From Azospirillum sp. (GTDB lineage: Bacteria > Pseudomonadota > Alphaproteobacteria > Azospirillales > Azospirillaceae), in NCBI GenBank assembly GCA_027486405.1, contig JAIXPD010000023.1, forward strand, positions 1 through 64,000: a stretch of DNA of 64,000 nt. The letters run 5' to 3'. Below are positions 63,975-64,000 of the stretch, piece after piece (within the stretch, counting starts at the first letter, position 1; each line of letters starts with the position of its first letter). Under the pieces are notes generated by a model. The model did not search any database, was not told the origin of the DNA, and saw nothing but the letters and a program-made list of their open reading frames with translations. Made by a program: the position numbers and the translations under genes.

Positions 63975-64000
63975 CAGCGCCGGTTTCGTTTCCGCACAAA

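Overview
The window looks like chromosomal or large-replicon DNA of a GC-rich alphaproteobacterium, most likely a member of the Rhodospirillales close to Azospirillum. This is an inference. It rests on the very high GC content, on alphaproteobacterial families (DUF2948, DUF1127, a PraR-like XRE regulator, the lgt-midA-pgeF cluster), on an Aer-like chemoreceptor ending in PilZ, and on the abundance of signal-transduction genes.

Layout. 1-0.15 kb: two tandem tRNA-Thr(GGT) genes on the minus strand. 0.3-6.6 kb: a minus-strand surface-polysaccharide operon (UDP-glucuronate 4-epimerase, a glycosyltransferase, a WecA-like initiating transferase, a 4-reductase and a CapD/WbpM 4,6-dehydratase) that fits synthesis and use of UDP-QuiNAc in O-antigen. 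6.6-15 kb: mostly plus-strand housekeeping genes (dcd, murA, DUF2948, CBS protein, lone ureD), with an MFS transporter and cutA on the minus strand. 15-19.2 kb: DUF1127, glpX, hom and an AlaC-type aminotransferase. 19.5-24.3 kb: a NIT-domain chemoreceptor, a CMD-family protein and sppA.

24.4-27.2 kb holds the most interesting locus. A 134-residue protein overlaps a 786-residue NB-ARC/TPR STAND (NLR-like) ATPase by 4 bp. The C-terminus of the small protein and the N-terminus of the ATPase carry the same Gly-rich motif (14 of 26 residues identical, ungapped). This is the arrangement known for bacterial NLRs that signal through amyloid-type motifs to a small effector.

27.7-33.8 kb: a DHA2-type exporter, an OmpR-type two-component system, a DegP-type protease and a lipoprotein. 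33.8-42.8 kb: a minus-strand sensory block of two REC proteins, a REC-PAS-GGDEF diguanylate cyclase, two histidine kinases and a PAS-MCP-PilZ receptor; several of these genes overlap by 4 bp. 43.1-47.9 kb: accC, accB, aroQ, a periplasmic binding protein and a dynamin-like GTPase. 48.2-54.2 kb: an AT-rich block before a PraR-like regulator, then a cell-wall group (Tat-exported DUF882 protein, L,D-transpeptidase, SPOR-like/NodB deacetylase) and a small PilZ-like protein. 54.8-58.2 kb: lrgAB and leuA, the latter with a possible leader peptide and alternating RNA pairings. 58.4-64 kb: hldD, lgt, midA, pgeF, a hemerythrin and prs.

Scattered between genes is a family of small non-autonomous elements (three copies near 174 bp and two near 215 bp). 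Their ends follow CAGGGCAATCGCTTGAAG. Three copies are flanked by exact 10-bp target duplications, which marks them as MITE-like insertions with two unrelated interiors but shared ends.
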